Below are positions 16,727 through 26,123 of a stretch of DNA of 64,000 nt, in pieces. The stretch is from a bacterium. GTDB taxonomy: Bacteria > Bacillota > Bacilli > Lactobacillales > Streptococcaceae. The position numbers and the translations under genes are program-made. Location of the stretch: positions 1-64,000 of the forward strand of contig CAJNDD010000006.1 in the NCBI GenBank assembly GCA_905221435.1, in the 5' to 3' direction. Numbering within the stretch: the stretch's first letter is position 1; every line of letters starts with the position of its first letter. Below the pieces are notes generated by a model that saw nothing but the letters and a program-made list of their open reading frames with translations, was not told where the DNA came from and ran no database searches.

Positions 16727-17071
16727 GGGGTCGTTACGGATTCGACAGGCATTATGAGGCATATTTTGCAACCCGTGTGGCGACGTAAACGCTCAGTTAA
16801 ATATAACTGCAAAAAATAACACATCTTACGCTCTAGCTGCCTAAAAACCAGCAGGCGTGACCTGATTTGGATTGCTCGTGTTCAATGACAGGTCTTATCA
16901 TTAGCGAGATACGATCAAGCCTTGTCTAGTGGTTTGATAAGAGATTAATAGACTCGCAGTTCCTAGGCTTGAGTTATGTGTCGAGGGACTGTTAAAACAA
17001 TACATAACCTATGGTTGTAGACAAATATGTTGGCAGGTGTTTGGACGTGGGTTCGACTCCCACCGGCTCCA
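16727..17071 (+). ncRNA. ssrA: Transfer-messenger RNA
   Basis: About 345 bases from GGGGTCGTTACGGATTCGAC to the encoded CCA end. The tRNA-like part pairs GGGGTCG at the 5' end with the 3' CGGCTCC, and the T-arm GGGTTCGACTCCCACC is intact. The tag reading frame at 16809-16844 encodes AKNNTSYALAA and then TAA, with the resume codon GCA. Pseudoknot-rich sequence fills the middle. It rescues stalled ribosomes together with SmpB. The tag peptide is the one known from pneumococcus. Confidence 0.97.
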
Positions 17072-17092
17072 TTATTCTTTCACTAACCTTGG

Positions 17093-17123
17093 AAAAACGT
17101 TGTTAAATCAACGTTTTTTATTT
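17093..17123 (+). terminator. Terminator of ssrA
   Basis: AAAAACGTTG (17093-17102), loop TTAAAT, CAACGTTTTT (17109-17118) followed by more T residues. Confidence 0.85.
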
Positions 17124-17269
17124 TTGTCTTTGGTATTCCTGCGGAAAAAGGAGTCATAAAAGGAGTCCTTTTTGCAGTTGGTAAAAATCTTCTGAACACT
17201 GTTTTTAAAAAAGGAATACAAAAAAGGATACAACAGATGTCGTATCCTAGAAATCGTTTTGGTTTTTCT
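17124..17269. other. Gene-free interval between ssrA and tRNA-Ser
   Basis: No convincing gene. It contains the short repeat AAAAGGAGTC (with a variant) at about 17145-17168 and a weak dyad around GGATAC...GTATCC (17225-17246). The 3' end of tmRNA and tRNA genes are favoured integration sites of phages and islands, so this may be an empty or scarred attachment region, but no integrase is present. Confidence 0.35.
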
Positions 17270-17358
17270 ACGGAAGACATGGGATTCGAACCCACGCACG
17301 CTGTTACACGCCTACCGCGTTTCCAACACGGCCTCTTAAGCCTCTTGAGTAATCTTCC
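17270..17358 (-). tRNA. tRNA-Ser(GGA)
   Basis: Read on the minus strand, the acceptor stem GGAAGAT pairs with GTCTTCC, discriminator G, no encoded CCA. The anticodon stem-loop is CCGTG-TTGGAAA-CGCGG with anticodon GGA (17322-17324, complement). A long variable arm (TAGGCGTGTAACAGCGTGC region) marks it as a class II serine tRNA. The T-loop GGGTTCGAATCCC is perfect. Confidence 0.95.
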
Positions 17359-17459
17359 AATACTTACTCAAATAGTCTACCATAAAGCGCTGCATCTTGC
17401 AATAAAAATTTTGGAAATGAGAAAAATGGTAGAATTTGAAAGAAAATGATAAAAAATGC

Positions 17460-17507
17460 TTGACTTTGGTAGAGAATGTGCTAGAATGAATAGTGTAAAC
17501 GATAACA
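17460..17507 (+). promoter_or_regulatory. fruRKA promoter with cre-like site over the transcription start
   Basis: -35 TTGACT (17460-17465), 16-base spacer, extended -10 TGCTAGAAT (hexamer 17482-17487). GTGTAAACGATAACA (17493-17507) starts right after the -10 and matches the CcpA cre consensus except at the first base. The same dyad region could also bind FruR itself. Confidence 0.65.
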
Positions 17508-17519
17508 GGAGGTGATTTG

Positions 17520-18260
17520 GTGTTAAAAACTGAGCGGAAGCAACTGATTTTAGAGGAGTTAAATGAACATCATGTAGTTTCCCTAGAAAAATTGGTTAGT
17601 CTATTAGAAACATCAGAATCAACGGTACGAAGAGATTTGGACGAGTTGGAGGCGGAAAACAAGCTTCGCCGTGTGCATGGAGGAGCAGAGTTGCCTCACT
17701 CCTTGCAAGAAGAAGAAACCATTCAAGAAAAATCTGTCAAAAACCTTCAAGAGAAGAAGCTACTGGCTCAAAAAGCAGCCTCTCTTATCAAGGAACAAGA
17801 TGTTATCTTTATTGATGCTGGAACGACAACTGCTTTTTTAATCAAGGAATTGGTTAATAAGAATATCACAGTTGTGACCAACTCCATTCACCATGCGGTT
17901 CAGTTGGTTGAAAAACAGATTCCAACTGTCATGGTTGGAGGGAGTGTCAAGATGGCAACAGATGCATGTATCGGTGGTGTTGCTCTTAACCAAATTAATC
18001 AATTGCACTTTGACCGTGCCTTTATCGGGATGAATGGTGTGGACGATGGTTATTATACGACTCCTGATATGGAGGAGGGAGCCGTTAAACGTGCTATTTT
18101 GGAGAATGCCAAACAAACCTATGTCTTGGTTGATTCGTCAAAGATTGGTCAAACTTGCTTTGCCAAGGTAGCACCGCTTAAACGCGCTATTGTCATCACA
18201 AGTCAAGGGCATGAGCTCTTGCAGGCAATTAAGAAGAAAACGGAGGTAATAGAAGTATGA
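17520..18260 (+). CDS. fruR: DeoR-family regulator of the fructose operon
   Basis: 246 residues. I use GTG 17520 because AGGAGGT (17507-17513) stands six bases before it; the TTG at 17517 is too close to that site. The N-terminal DeoR helix-turn-helix (SLEKLVSLLETSESTVRRDLDEL, residues about 20-43) is followed by the HGGA motif and a C-terminal sugar-phosphate sensor domain (IFIDAGTTTAFL, NGVDDGYYTTPDMEEG, VDSSKIG). It likely senses fructose 1-phosphate and controls its own operon. Its TGA overlaps the fruK ATG. Confidence 0.93.
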   Translation: MLKTERKQLILEELNEHHVVSLEKLVSLLETSESTVRRDLDELEAENKLRRVHGGAELPHSLQEEETIQEKSVKNLQEKKLLAQKAASLIKEQDVIFIDAGTTTAFLIKELVNKNITVVTNSIHHAVQLVEKQIPTVMVGGSVKMATDACIGGVALNQINQLHFDRAFIGMNGVDDGYYTTPDMEEGAVKRAILENAKQTYVLVDSSKIGQTCFAKVAPLKRAIVITSQGHELLQAIKKKTEVIEV

Positions 18261-19168
18261 TTTATACAGTCACACTCAATCCATCTATTGACTATATCGT
18301 GCGCTTGGACCAAGTTCAAGTCGGTAGTGTCAATCGTATGGACAGTGATGATAAGTTTGCTGGAGGGAAAGGAATCAATGTCAGTCGAGTTTTGAAACGC
18401 TTGGGTATTCCAAATACAGCGACTGGATTTATCGGAGGTTTTACTGGTAAATTTATCACAGATACTTTGGCAGAAGAGGAAATCGAAACGCGTTTTGTCC
18501 AAGTAGCAGAAGATACTCGCATCAATGTCAAGATTAAAGCAGACCAAGAAACAGAAATCAATGGAACGGGTCCAAATGTGGAACCGGCTCAGTTAGAAGA
18601 ATTGAAAGCTATCTTATCTAGTTTAACAGCAGAAGATACAGTGGTGTTTGCAGGTTCAAGTGCTAAGAACCTAGGTAATGTTATCTATAAGGATTTGATT
18701 GCCTTGACGCGCCAGACTGGTGCGCAAGTGGTTTGTGATTTTGAAGGAAAGACCTTGATTGATAGTTTGGACTATCAGCCACTTTTGGTCAAACCAAACA
18801 ATCACGAGCTTGGAGCTATCTTTGGAGTGAAACTCGAAAGTTTAGATGAAATCGAGAACTATGCTCGTCAGTTACTAGCTAAAGGTGCCCAAAACGTCAT
18901 TATCTCCATGGCTGGTGACGGTGCACTTCTTGTCACATCTGAGGGAGCTTACTTCGCCAAACCTATCAAGGGAACAGTCAAAAATTCAGTGGGAGCTGGC
19001 GACTCAATGGTTGCTGGATTTACAGGTGAATTTGTCAAATCCAAAGATGCAGTAGAAGCCTTCAAATGGGGAGTAGCTTGTGGAACAGCAACTACCTTCT
19101 CGGATGACTTGGCAACAGTGGAATTTATTAAAGAAACATATGAAAAAGTTGAGGTAGAAAAACGATGA
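18257..19168 (+). CDS. fruK: 1-Phosphofructokinase
   Basis: 303 residues, PfkB-family kinase converting fructose 1-phosphate to fructose 1,6-bisphosphate. The N-terminus MIYTVTLNPSIDYIV with Asp in NPSID is typical of the 1-phosphofructokinase/tagatose group. PfkB motif 1 is GGKGINVSRVLKRLG, and motif 2 is VKNSVGAGDSMVAGF with the catalytic Asp of GAGD. It overlaps fruR and fruA by ATGA at both ends, so all three genes form one tight operon. Confidence 0.95.
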   Translation: MIYTVTLNPSIDYIVRLDQVQVGSVNRMDSDDKFAGGKGINVSRVLKRLGIPNTATGFIGGFTGKFITDTLAEEEIETRFVQVAEDTRINVKIKADQETEINGTGPNVEPAQLEELKAILSSLTAEDTVVFAGSSAKNLGNVIYKDLIALTRQTGAQVVCDFEGKTLIDSLDYQPLLVKPNNHELGAIFGVKLESLDEIENYARQLLAKGAQNVIISMAGDGALLVTSEGAYFAKPIKGTVKNSVGAGDSMVAGFTGEFVKSKDAVEAFKWGVACGTATTFSDDLATVEFIKETYEKVEVEKR

Positions 19169-21117
19169 AAATTCAAGACCTATTGAGAAAAGATGTCATG
19201 TTGCTGGATTTGCAGGCAACTGAAAAAACAGCTGTCATCGAAGAGATGATTAAAAGCCTGGTAGATCACGGTTATGTGACGGATTTTGAAACCTTTAAAG
19301 AAGGAATCTTAGCGCGTGAAGCTCTCACTTCCACTGGTTTGGGTGACGGAATTGCTATGCCTCACAGCAAGAACTCTGCTGTCAAAGAAGCAACGGTTCT
19401 CTTTGCTAAGTCAAACAAGGGTGTTGACTATGAAAGCTTGGATGGGCAACCAACAGATCTCTTCTTCATGATTGCAGCTCCAGAAGGTGCCAATGATACT
19501 CACTTGGCAGCCTTGGCAGAATTGTCTCAATACTTGATGAAAGATGGTTTTGCTGACAAACTTCGTCAAGTAACATCTGCAGATCAAGTTATCGAACTCT
19601 TTGATCAAGCTTCAGAAAAGGCTGAGGAGCCTGTTCAAGCACCTGCCAATGAATCTGGCGACTTTATCGTAGCTGTTACAGCTTGTACGACAGGTATTGC
19701 CCACACTTACATGGCGCAAGAAGCCCTTCAAAAAGTAGCTGCCGAAATGGGTGTTGGTATCAAGGTTGAAACAAACGGAGCTAGCGGTGTTGGGAACCAA
19801 TTGACCGCAGAGGATATCCGCAAGGCTAAAGCTGTTATCATCGCAGCAGACAAGGCTGTTGAGATGGATCGTTTCGATGGCAAACCATTGGTTAATCGTC
19901 CAGTTGCAGACGGTATCCGTAAGACAGAAGAATTGATTAACTTGGCTCTTTCAGGAGATGCTGAAGTCTACCGTGCTGCTAATGGAGCAAAAACTGCAAT
20001 AGCAAGCACTGAAAAACAAAGTATCGGTGGTGCCTTCTACAAACACTTGATGAGTGGTGTATCTCAAATGTTGCCATTCGTTATCGGTGGTGGTATCATG
20101 ATTGCCCTCGCCTTCTTAATCGACGGAGCTTTTGGTGTGCCACAGGATAGTCTTGGAAATCTCGGATCCTACCATGAACTAGCTTCCATGTTCATGAAAA
20201 TTGGTGGCGCTGCCTTTGGCTTGATGCTTCCAGTTTTTGCAGGATATGTAGCCTACTCTATCGCTGAAAAACCAGGTTTGGTAGCAGGTTTCGTGGCTGG
20301 TGCTATTGCCAAAGAAGGTTTTGCCTTTGGTAAAATCCCTTATGCTGCAGGCGGAGAAGCAACTTCAACTCTTGCAGGTGTCTCATCTGGTTTCCTAGGT
20401 GCCCTTGTTGGTGGATTTATCGCAGGTGCCTTGGTTCTTGCTATCAAGAAATACGTTAAAGTTCCTCGTTCACTTGAAGGTGCTAAATCAATCCTTCTCT
20501 TGCCACTTCTTGGAACAATCTTAACGGGATTTGTTATGTTGGCTGTCAATATTCCAATGGCAGCAATCAACACTGCGATGAATGACTTCCTTGGCGGTCT
20601 TGGAGGAGGCTCAGCTGTCCTTCTTGGTATCGTTCTTGGTGGAATGATGGCTGTTGACATGGGTGGTCCAGTTAATAAAGCGGCCTATGTCTTTGGTACA
20701 GGTACGCTTGCAGCAACTGTTTCTTCAGGTGGTTCTGTAGCCATGGCAGCAGTTATGGCTGGAGGAATGGTGCCACCACTTGCTATCTTTGTCGCAACCC
20801 TTCTTTTCAAAGATAAATTCACTAAGGAAGAACGCAACTCTGGTTTGACAAACATCATCATGGGCTTGTCATTTATCACTGAGGGAGCAATTCCTTTTGG
20901 TGCAGCAGACCCAGCTCGTGCGATTCCAAGCTTTATCCTTGGTTCAGCAGTAGCAGGTGGACTCGTTGGTCTTGCAGGTATTAAACTCATGGCGCCCCAC
21001 GGAGGAATCTTCGTCATCGCTCTTACTTCAAATGCCCTTCTCTACCTTGCCTTTGTCTTGGTTGGTGCAATCGTAAGTGGTGTGGTTTATGGTTACCTAC
21101 GCAAACCACAAGCATAA
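19165..21117 (+). CDS. fruA: PTS fructose transporter EIIABC
   Basis: 650 residues carrying all three PTS units. EIIA is residues 1-150 with phosphorylated His67 in [13 protein letters not shown] is about 165-265 with Cys174 in [14 protein letters not shown]. The membrane EIIC is about 295-650 with about nine helices, including [19 protein letters not shown] and [12 protein letters not shown]. It imports fructose and delivers fructose 1-phosphate to FruK. A Pro/Ala/Glu-rich linker joins A and B. The start overlaps fruK by four bases. Confidence 0.96.
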   Translation: MKIQDLLRKDVMLLDLQATEKTAVIEEMIKSLVDHGYVTDFETFKEGILAREALTSTGLGDGIAMPHSKNSAVKEATVLFAKSNKGVDYESLDGQPTDLFFMIAAPEGANDTHLAALAELSQYLMKDGFADKLRQVTSADQVIELFDQASEKAEEPVQAPANESGDFIVAVTACTTGIAHTYMAQEALQKVAAEMGVGIKVETNGASGVGNQLTAEDIRKAKAVIIAADKAVEMDRFDGKPLVNRPVADGIRKTEELINLALSGDAEVYRAANGAKTAIASTEKQSIGGAFYKHLMSGVSQMLPFVIGGGIMIALAFLIDGAFGVPQDSLGNLGSYHELASMFMKIGGAAFGLMLPVFAGYVAYSIAEKPGLVAGFVAGAIAKEGFAFGKIPYAAGGEATSTLAGVSSGFLGALVGGFIAGALVLAIKKYVKVPRSLEGAKSILLLPLLGTILTGFVMLAVNIPMAAINTAMNDFLGGLGGGSAVLLGIVLGGMMAVDMGGPVNKAAYVFGTGTLAATVSSGGSVAMAAVMAGGMVPPLAIFVATLLFKDKFTKEERNSGLTNIIMGLSFITEGAIPFGAADPARAIPSFILGSAVAGGLVGLAGIKLMAPHGGIFVIALTSNALLYLAFVLVGAIVSGVVYGYLRKPQA

Positions 21118-21188
21118 AAAGGATCAGAATAGAAAGATTGTTACCATTTGGTGCAATCTTTTTCTCTATTCGAAATGCCTATGAAATA

Positions 21189-21203
21189 TGGTATAATAAA
21201 AGA
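21189..21203 (+). promoter_or_regulatory. Extended -10 promoter of ftsK placed six bases before the ATG
   Basis: TGGTATAAT (21189-21197; hexamer 21192-21197) followed by AAAAGA and then ATG 21204. The -35 position (21169-21174, TTCGAA) is poor, as is common with extended -10 promoters. The predicted +1 is the A of the start codon, and no ribosome site is seen. Confidence 0.65.
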
Positions 21204-23510
21204 ATGGCAAACAAGAATACTAGTAAAACAAGACGGAGACCGTCTAAAGCAGAACTTGAAAGAAAGCAGGCTATCCAGAGGATGTTGATTTCCTTAGGGA
21301 TTGCCTTATTATTAATCTTTGCAGCCCTCAAACTCGGTGCAGCTGGTATCACTCTTTACAATCTCATTCGACTGTTAGTCGGAAGTTTGGCCTACGTGGC
21401 TATAGGTGCCCTCCTCATCTACCTTTTTCTTTTTAAATGGATACGCAAGCAAGAGGGGCTTCTGTCAGGATTTCTCTGTATCTTTGCTGGCTTACTCTTA
21501 ATTTTTGAGGCCTATCTTGTCTGGAAATTTGGCTTGGAGCAGTCAGTTCTAAAAGGGACTTTGTCTCAAGTTATGACGGACCTGACTGGTATGCGGGTGA
21601 CTAGCTTCGCTGGTGGAGGCCTGCTTGGTGTTGGACTTTATATCCCCATTGCCTTTCTTTTCTCAAATATCGGATCATACTTTATTGGAGTTCTTTTGAT
21701 TCTAGTTGGGGCACTCTTGGTTAGTCCTTGGTCTATTTACGATGTTGCAGCCTTTATTGGAGCGCAGTTCAGATCTTTCATGGAAAAACAGGAACAGAGA
21801 AAACAGGAACGCTTCATCAAGAGAGAAGAAGAGAAGGCTCGTCAAGAAGCTGAAGAAGCTGCCAGAATTCAGAGAGAACAAGAAGAACAGGATGCGCTGC
21901 CGCTTCCTCCTGTAGATCCTGAAACTGGAGAAATCTTATCTGAAGTAGCAGACTACGATCTCCCACCAATTCCTGAGGAAGAATGGATTGAACCGGAGAT
22001 TATCCTCCCTCAAGCAGACTTTGAAGTTCCAGAAGAGGAAGAAGACTTTGAAGATGAAGAGGTGCAGGTTGATTTTTCTGCCAAAGAAGCCCTCGAATAC
22101 AAGCTGCCAAGTTTACAACTCTTTGCTCCTGATAAACCCAAAGACCAGTCTAAGGAAAAGAAGATTGTTCGAGAAAATATCAAAATCCTAGAAGAAACCT
22201 TTGCCAGCTTTGGGATAAAGGTGACGGTTGAACGGGCTGAAATCGGTCCATCTGTTACCAAGTATGAAGTCAAGCCTGCAGTCGGTGTACGGGTTAACCG
22301 CATTTCCAATCTGGCAGACGACTTAGCGCTAGCTCTAGCAGCTAAGGATGTTCGGATTGAGGCTCCGATCCCTGGGAAATCCCTAGTTGGAATTGAAGTG
22401 CCTAACTCTGAGATTGCGACCGTCTCCTTCCGCGAACTCTGGGAACAGTCTCAAACAAAACCAGAAAATCTCCTTGAAATCCCTCTAGGTAAGGCGGTCA
22501 ATGGAACTGCTCGAACCTTTGATCTTTCCAAGATGCCCCACCTACTCGTTGCAGGTTCGACGGGATCAGGGAAGTCAGTCGCAGTTAACGGTATCATTGC
22601 CAGCATTCTCATGAAAGCAAGACCCGACCAGGTCAAGTTTATGATGGTGGATCCAAAGATGGTCGAGTTATCCGTTTACAACGACATTCCTCACCTTTTG
22701 ATTCCAGTTGTGACCAATCCACGCAAGGCCAGCAAGGCCTTACAAAAAGTCGTGGATGAGATGGAAAACCGTTATGAACTCTTTGCTAAGGTTGGTGTGC
22801 GAAATATCGCTGGCTATAATGCCAAGGTCGAGGAATTTAATAGCCAATCTGAGTACAAACAAGTACCGCTGCCTTTGATTGTTGTTATTGTGGATGAGTT
22901 GGCAGACCTCATGATGGTGGCTAGCAAGGAAGTGGAAGATGCCATCATCCGTCTTGGACAGAAGGCGCGTGCCGCAGGGATTCACATGATTCTCGCAACG
23001 CAACGTCCATCGGTTGATGTTATCTCTGGACTTATCAAGGCCAATGTCCCATCTCGTGTGGCTTTTGCAGTTTCATCAGGCACAGATTCACGAACTATCT
23101 TGGATGAAAATGGAGCAGAAAAACTGCTCGGTCGAGGAGACATGCTCTTTAAACCAATTGATGAAAATCACCCAGTTCGTCTACAAGGCTCCTTTATATC
23201 GGATGACGATGTCGAACGCATTGTAAACTTCATCAAGGCTCAGGCAGATGCGGACTACGATGACAGCTTTGACCCAGGAGAAGTTTCTGAAAATGAAGGA
23301 GATTTCTCTGATGGTGAAGCTGGTGGCGATCCGCTTTTTGAAGAAGCCAAGGCTTTGGTAATAGAAACCCAGAAAGCTAGTGCATCCATGATTCAGCGTC
23401 GTTTATCAGTTGGCTTTAACCGTGCGACCCGTCTCATGGAAGAACTTGAAATGGCAGGTGTCATCGGTCCAGCTGAAGGAACCAAACCACGAAAAGTATT
23501 GCAACAATAG
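21204..23510 (+). CDS. ftsK: DNA translocase FtsK/SpoIIIE
   Basis: 768 residues from ATG 21204. A longer reading from TTG 21138 has no support and would include the promoter. Four membrane helices (about residues 25-190) anchor it at the septum. A charged Glu/Gln/Arg linker (about 200-310) leads to the alpha/beta motor with Walker [15 protein letters not shown] and Walker [15 protein letters not shown]. The C-terminal gamma winged helix ([23 protein letters not shown]) reads KOPS-type sequences. It pumps chromosome DNA at division. A perfect terminator follows at 23560. Confidence 0.95.
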   Translation: MANKNTSKTRRRPSKAELERKQAIQRMLISLGIALLLIFAALKLGAAGITLYNLIRLLVGSLAYVAIGALLIYLFLFKWIRKQEGLLSGFLCIFAGLLLIFEAYLVWKFGLEQSVLKGTLSQVMTDLTGMRVTSFAGGGLLGVGLYIPIAFLFSNIGSYFIGVLLILVGALLVSPWSIYDVAAFIGAQFRSFMEKQEQRKQERFIKREEEKARQEAEEAARIQREQEEQDALPLPPVDPETGEILSEVADYDLPPIPEEEWIEPEIILPQADFEVPEEEEDFEDEEVQVDFSAKEALEYKLPSLQLFAPDKPKDQSKEKKIVRENIKILEETFASFGIKVTVERAEIGPSVTKYEVKPAVGVRVNRISNLADDLALALAAKDVRIEAPIPGKSLVGIEVPNSEIATVSFRELWEQSQTKPENLLEIPLGKAVNGTARTFDLSKMPHLLVAGSTGSGKSVAVNGIIASILMKARPDQVKFMMVDPKMVELSVYNDIPHLLIPVVTNPRKASKALQKVVDEMENRYELFAKVGVRNIAGYNAKVEEFNSQSEYKQVPLPLIVVIVDELADLMMVASKEVEDAIIRLGQKARAAGIHMILATQRPSVDVISGLIKANVPSRVAFAVSSGTDSRTILDENGAEKLLGRGDMLFKPIDENHPVRLQGSFISDDDVERIVNFIKAQADADYDDSFDPGEVSENEGDFSDGEAGGDPLFEEAKALVIETQKASASMIQRRLSVGFNRATRLMEELEMAGVIGPAEGTKPRKVLQQ

Positions 23511-23559
23511 AATAAACAGATATCAAGTCTTCTCATTAACTGTAGTGGGTGATGAAAAG

Positions 23560-23596
23560 CTATCAAAAAAAGGGCATGCTTGTCCTTTTTTTGATA
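23560..23596. terminator. Strong bidirectional terminator after ftsK
   Basis: CTATCAAAAAAAGGGCA (23560-23576), loop TGCT, TGTCCTTTTTTTGATAG (23580-23596): a 17-bp stem with one wobble pair. Confidence 0.9.
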
Positions 23597-24459
23597 GTGA
23601 GAGTCATAAAAATATGTGAAAGTTTATAAAGATTCTAAATCCAAATCCACACTATTTCAGGTCTTTAATAAGCTTGTTAATTGCTTAGAATTGTAAAATA
23701 TTAATATTCTTCTTATGTTTTATAAAGTTTTTAATGTAGTTTGAAATTGAAAATTGACAGAGTTTTAAGTTTTTTTCTGCCAGTTTAAAGAATAATTTCT
23801 TATTCTTCTTTTGAAAATGAAATAAAAGGAAGTCCCCTTATCAAATCGGGTTCTTAGAGAAATTTTCCAAGGTGCTAGGTAATGTAGAAACGGATAGGGA
23901 TGATTTTAGTATTGGCGAACGAAATAGTCTGGAGGATTGTTTTAGTTTGAGTCCAGATATTAGAAAACAAAGTTTTCTAGCAATACCCATTAAGAAAAGA
24001 TTTTCAGTAAGGGATTAAGCCCCCCTTTTTGTCGAAGAAGGTTTGAAATATAGAGGGACAAGACACAAGAACCTTATGACGGTTCTTTCACTGAAAACGA
24101 TATTTCTTGGACGAAGTGATGTGGATTATTCAACTTGTTCAAGGGGAGGAATTTTGGAAAGTTTTTGAATACCGTATTTAACCAATTTTTCCTTTGTGAT
24201 AAGGGGATAAAGAAGCAGGATAATCAAGTTTGCATGTTTCTCCATGTGAGTATTGATTTTAAAAATATAAGTAAGTTCTTAATAGATTGTATGATATTTT
24301 TCTATAGGAATATAATCCATAAGAACTATAGGGGATTTACCTACTACAAATATTATAGAGTCTGTTTGTATCGGAATTTTTTAAAAAGTTCTAGAATTTA
24401 AGTGGAATAGCTTGTAAAAAATCCTAAAATCCTTTAAAATAAAAGAGTTGGAGGAAGCT
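23597..24459. other. Gene-free AT-rich stretch with decayed coding remnants
   Basis: About 860 bases without an intact gene. One frame reads KFSKVLGNVETDRDDFSIG and on to IPIKKRFSVRD, stop at about 24016, then continues after the stop with PLFVEEGLKYRGTRHKNL to about 24165. This looks like a real gene that has lost its start and gained stops; I do not recognise the family. A longer open frame at 24135-24401 has very AT-rich, Phe/Lys/Ile/Tyr-heavy composition and no ribosome site, so I do not call it. The end of the stretch holds the ribosome site for cppA (TTGGAGGAAG). Confidence 0.55.
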
Positions 24460-25185
24460 ATGAATGGAAATCAGATGATACAAATTATTCCGACTTTGAA
24501 GGTCAATAACCGAAGATTAAATGAAACATTTTACATTAAAACTCTTGGGATTAAGCCCTTGTTAGAAGAATCTGCCTTCCTTTCACTTGGTGACCAATCA
24601 GGTGTTGAGAAGTTGATTCTCGAAGAGGCTCCCAGTATGCGAACTCGCAGAGTTGAAGGGCTTAAGAAATTAGCTAGACTCTTGGTCAAAGTAGAAAATC
24701 CTTCAGAAATCGAGGCTCTTCTTTCTCGGATGGGGTCCCTTCCTCGCCTGTTTAAGGGAAAACGTGGGTATGCTTTTGAGATTGTTTCTCCTGAACAGGA
24801 TGTGATTTTTGTTCATGCGGAAAATGATATAAGAGATTTGGTTCCACTGGAAACTGTTCCTGAATTTTCTTCAAATAAAAGTATAAAATACTTGAGTCAA
24901 TTTGAGATTTCTATGGAGTTGCGTTTTCCTGAGGGGACGGAGAGTATACTTGATCCCGAAGTAGTAGCCAAGACAATTAGCTTTACCAAAGGGGAAGGTC
25001 CAGATTTGACTGTTGAAAACAATGTTACCTGGGACTTGTCTATGCTGAAATTTTTAGTAAAGAATTTTGATTTAACCAGTCTTCGTCATAAATTCGAAAA
25101 GACAGGCTATTTTGTTCCCAAGTCTGAAAAATTCTTCCTTGGTAAAGATACCAATAATATCGAATTGTGGTTTGAAGAAGCATGA
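24460..25185 (+). CDS. cppA: CppA-family protein (glyoxalase-like fold)
   Basis: 241 residues from ATG 24460, preceded by TTGGAGGAAG; a TTG at 24448 lies inside that site. The N-terminal half (IPTLKVNNRRLNETFYIKTLGIKPLLEESAFLSLG) has the vicinal oxygen chelate/glyoxalase-like repeat, and the C-terminal half (SIKYLSQFEISMELRFPE onward) is the CppA C-terminal domain. The family was named after a complement C3-degrading activity reported in pneumococcus; the fold does not look like a protease, so I treat that role with caution. Its stop overlaps the next ATG by four bases. Confidence 0.83.
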   Translation: MNGNQMIQIIPTLKVNNRRLNETFYIKTLGIKPLLEESAFLSLGDQSGVEKLILEEAPSMRTRRVEGLKKLARLLVKVENPSEIEALLSRMGSLPRLFKGKRGYAFEIVSPEQDVIFVHAENDIRDLVPLETVPEFSSNKSIKYLSQFEISMELRFPEGTESILDPEVVAKTISFTKGEGPDLTVENNVTWDLSMLKFLVKNFDLTSLRHKFEKTGYFVPKSEKFFLGKDTNNIELWFEEA

Positions 25186-26114
25186 AGTGGGAAAAAATTC
25201 TAAGAAAAATAGAAGATCAAATTGAGGCAGGGGTCTATCCCGGGGCCTCTTTTGCGTATTATAAGGATGGTGAATGGAAAGAGTCTTATCTGGGCTTGAG
25301 TGATCCAGAACGGGGCTTGAAAACAGAGGCCGGGCTGGTATATGACCTAGCTAGTGTGAGTAAGGTCGTGGGAGTGGGGACGGTTCTTACCTTCTTGTGG
25401 CAGCAGGGAAAGTTAGATATTGATCGACCGGTGACGGATTTTTTACCTGAGTGTGATTATCCTGATATCACTATACGACAACTTCTGACACATGCTACAG
25501 ACTTAGATCCCTTTATTCCCAATCGGGATCTCTTGACAGCTCCTGAATTAAAAGAAGCCATGTTTCACCTCAACAGACGAAATCAGTCTGCTTTTCTATA
25601 CTCGGATGTTCACTTTTTACTCTTAGGCTTTCTTTTGGAAAAAATCTTTGAACAAGACTTGGATCAGATTATAGAAGAACAAGTTTTGAACCCATGGGGG
25701 ATGAAGGAAACGATGTTTGGTCCTGTTGAGCAAGCTGTACCAACAGTGAGGGGAGTAGAGGCAGGCAATATTCACGATCCAAAAGCTCGTCTTTTGGGAA
25801 AACATGCTGGCAGTGCTGGTTTATTTTCAACTGTTAAGGATTTGCAGATCTTTCTGGAACATTACTTGAAAGATGATTTTGCTGCAGATTTGAGCCGAAA
25901 TTTTTCACCCTTAGATGATAAGGAGCGTTCCCTAGCCTGGAATCTGGAGGGAGCTTGGCTCGACCATACGGGCTATACGGGTACCTTCATTATGTGGAAT
26001 CGAGAGAAACAGGAGGCGGCTATCTTTTTATCCAATCGAACGTATGAGAAGGATGAGCGTGCCCAGTGGATAGTTGATCGAAATCAAGTGATGGAAATGA
26101 TTCGTAGGGAATAG
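25182..26114 (+). CDS. Serine hydrolase, beta-lactamase class C family
   Basis: 310 residues with the class C beta-lactamase/penicillin-binding fold. The catalytic SxxK is YDLASVSKVVGVG (Ser about residue 59), and the second motif is YSDVHFLLLGFLLE, where YSD replaces YxN. The third-motif region HTGYTGTFIMWN is of the HTG type. There is no signal peptide or membrane helix, so it is probably cytosolic and may be an esterase or peptidase on cell-wall fragments rather than a resistance enzyme. It overlaps cppA by ATGA and precedes an EamA transporter by nine bases. Confidence 0.9.
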   Translation: MKWEKILRKIEDQIEAGVYPGASFAYYKDGEWKESYLGLSDPERGLKTEAGLVYDLASVSKVVGVGTVLTFLWQQGKLDIDRPVTDFLPECDYPDITIRQLLTHATDLDPFIPNRDLLTAPELKEAMFHLNRRNQSAFLYSDVHFLLLGFLLEKIFEQDLDQIIEEQVLNPWGMKETMFGPVEQAVPTVRGVEAGNIHDPKARLLGKHAGSAGLFSTVKDLQIFLEHYLKDDFAADLSRNFSPLDDKERSLAWNLEGAWLDHTGYTGTFIMWNREKQEAAIFLSNRTYEKDERAQWIVDRNQVMEMIRRE

Positions 26115-26123
26115 GGGAGAAGC

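Noticed and set aside
17083..17449. Short frames on both strands across the ssrA-tRNA interval
   Set aside because: They overlap tRNA-Ser or the ssrA terminator and resemble no protein; a possible integrase remnant was considered but no motif is seen.
20340..21017. Two Pro/Ala-rich minus-strand frames inside fruA
   Set aside because: Composition is the complement of Gly/Ala-rich membrane helices of EIIC; not genes.
24135..24401. Open frame of 88 codons in the decayed stretch
   Set aside because: Very AT-rich, no ribosome site, no recognisable domain.
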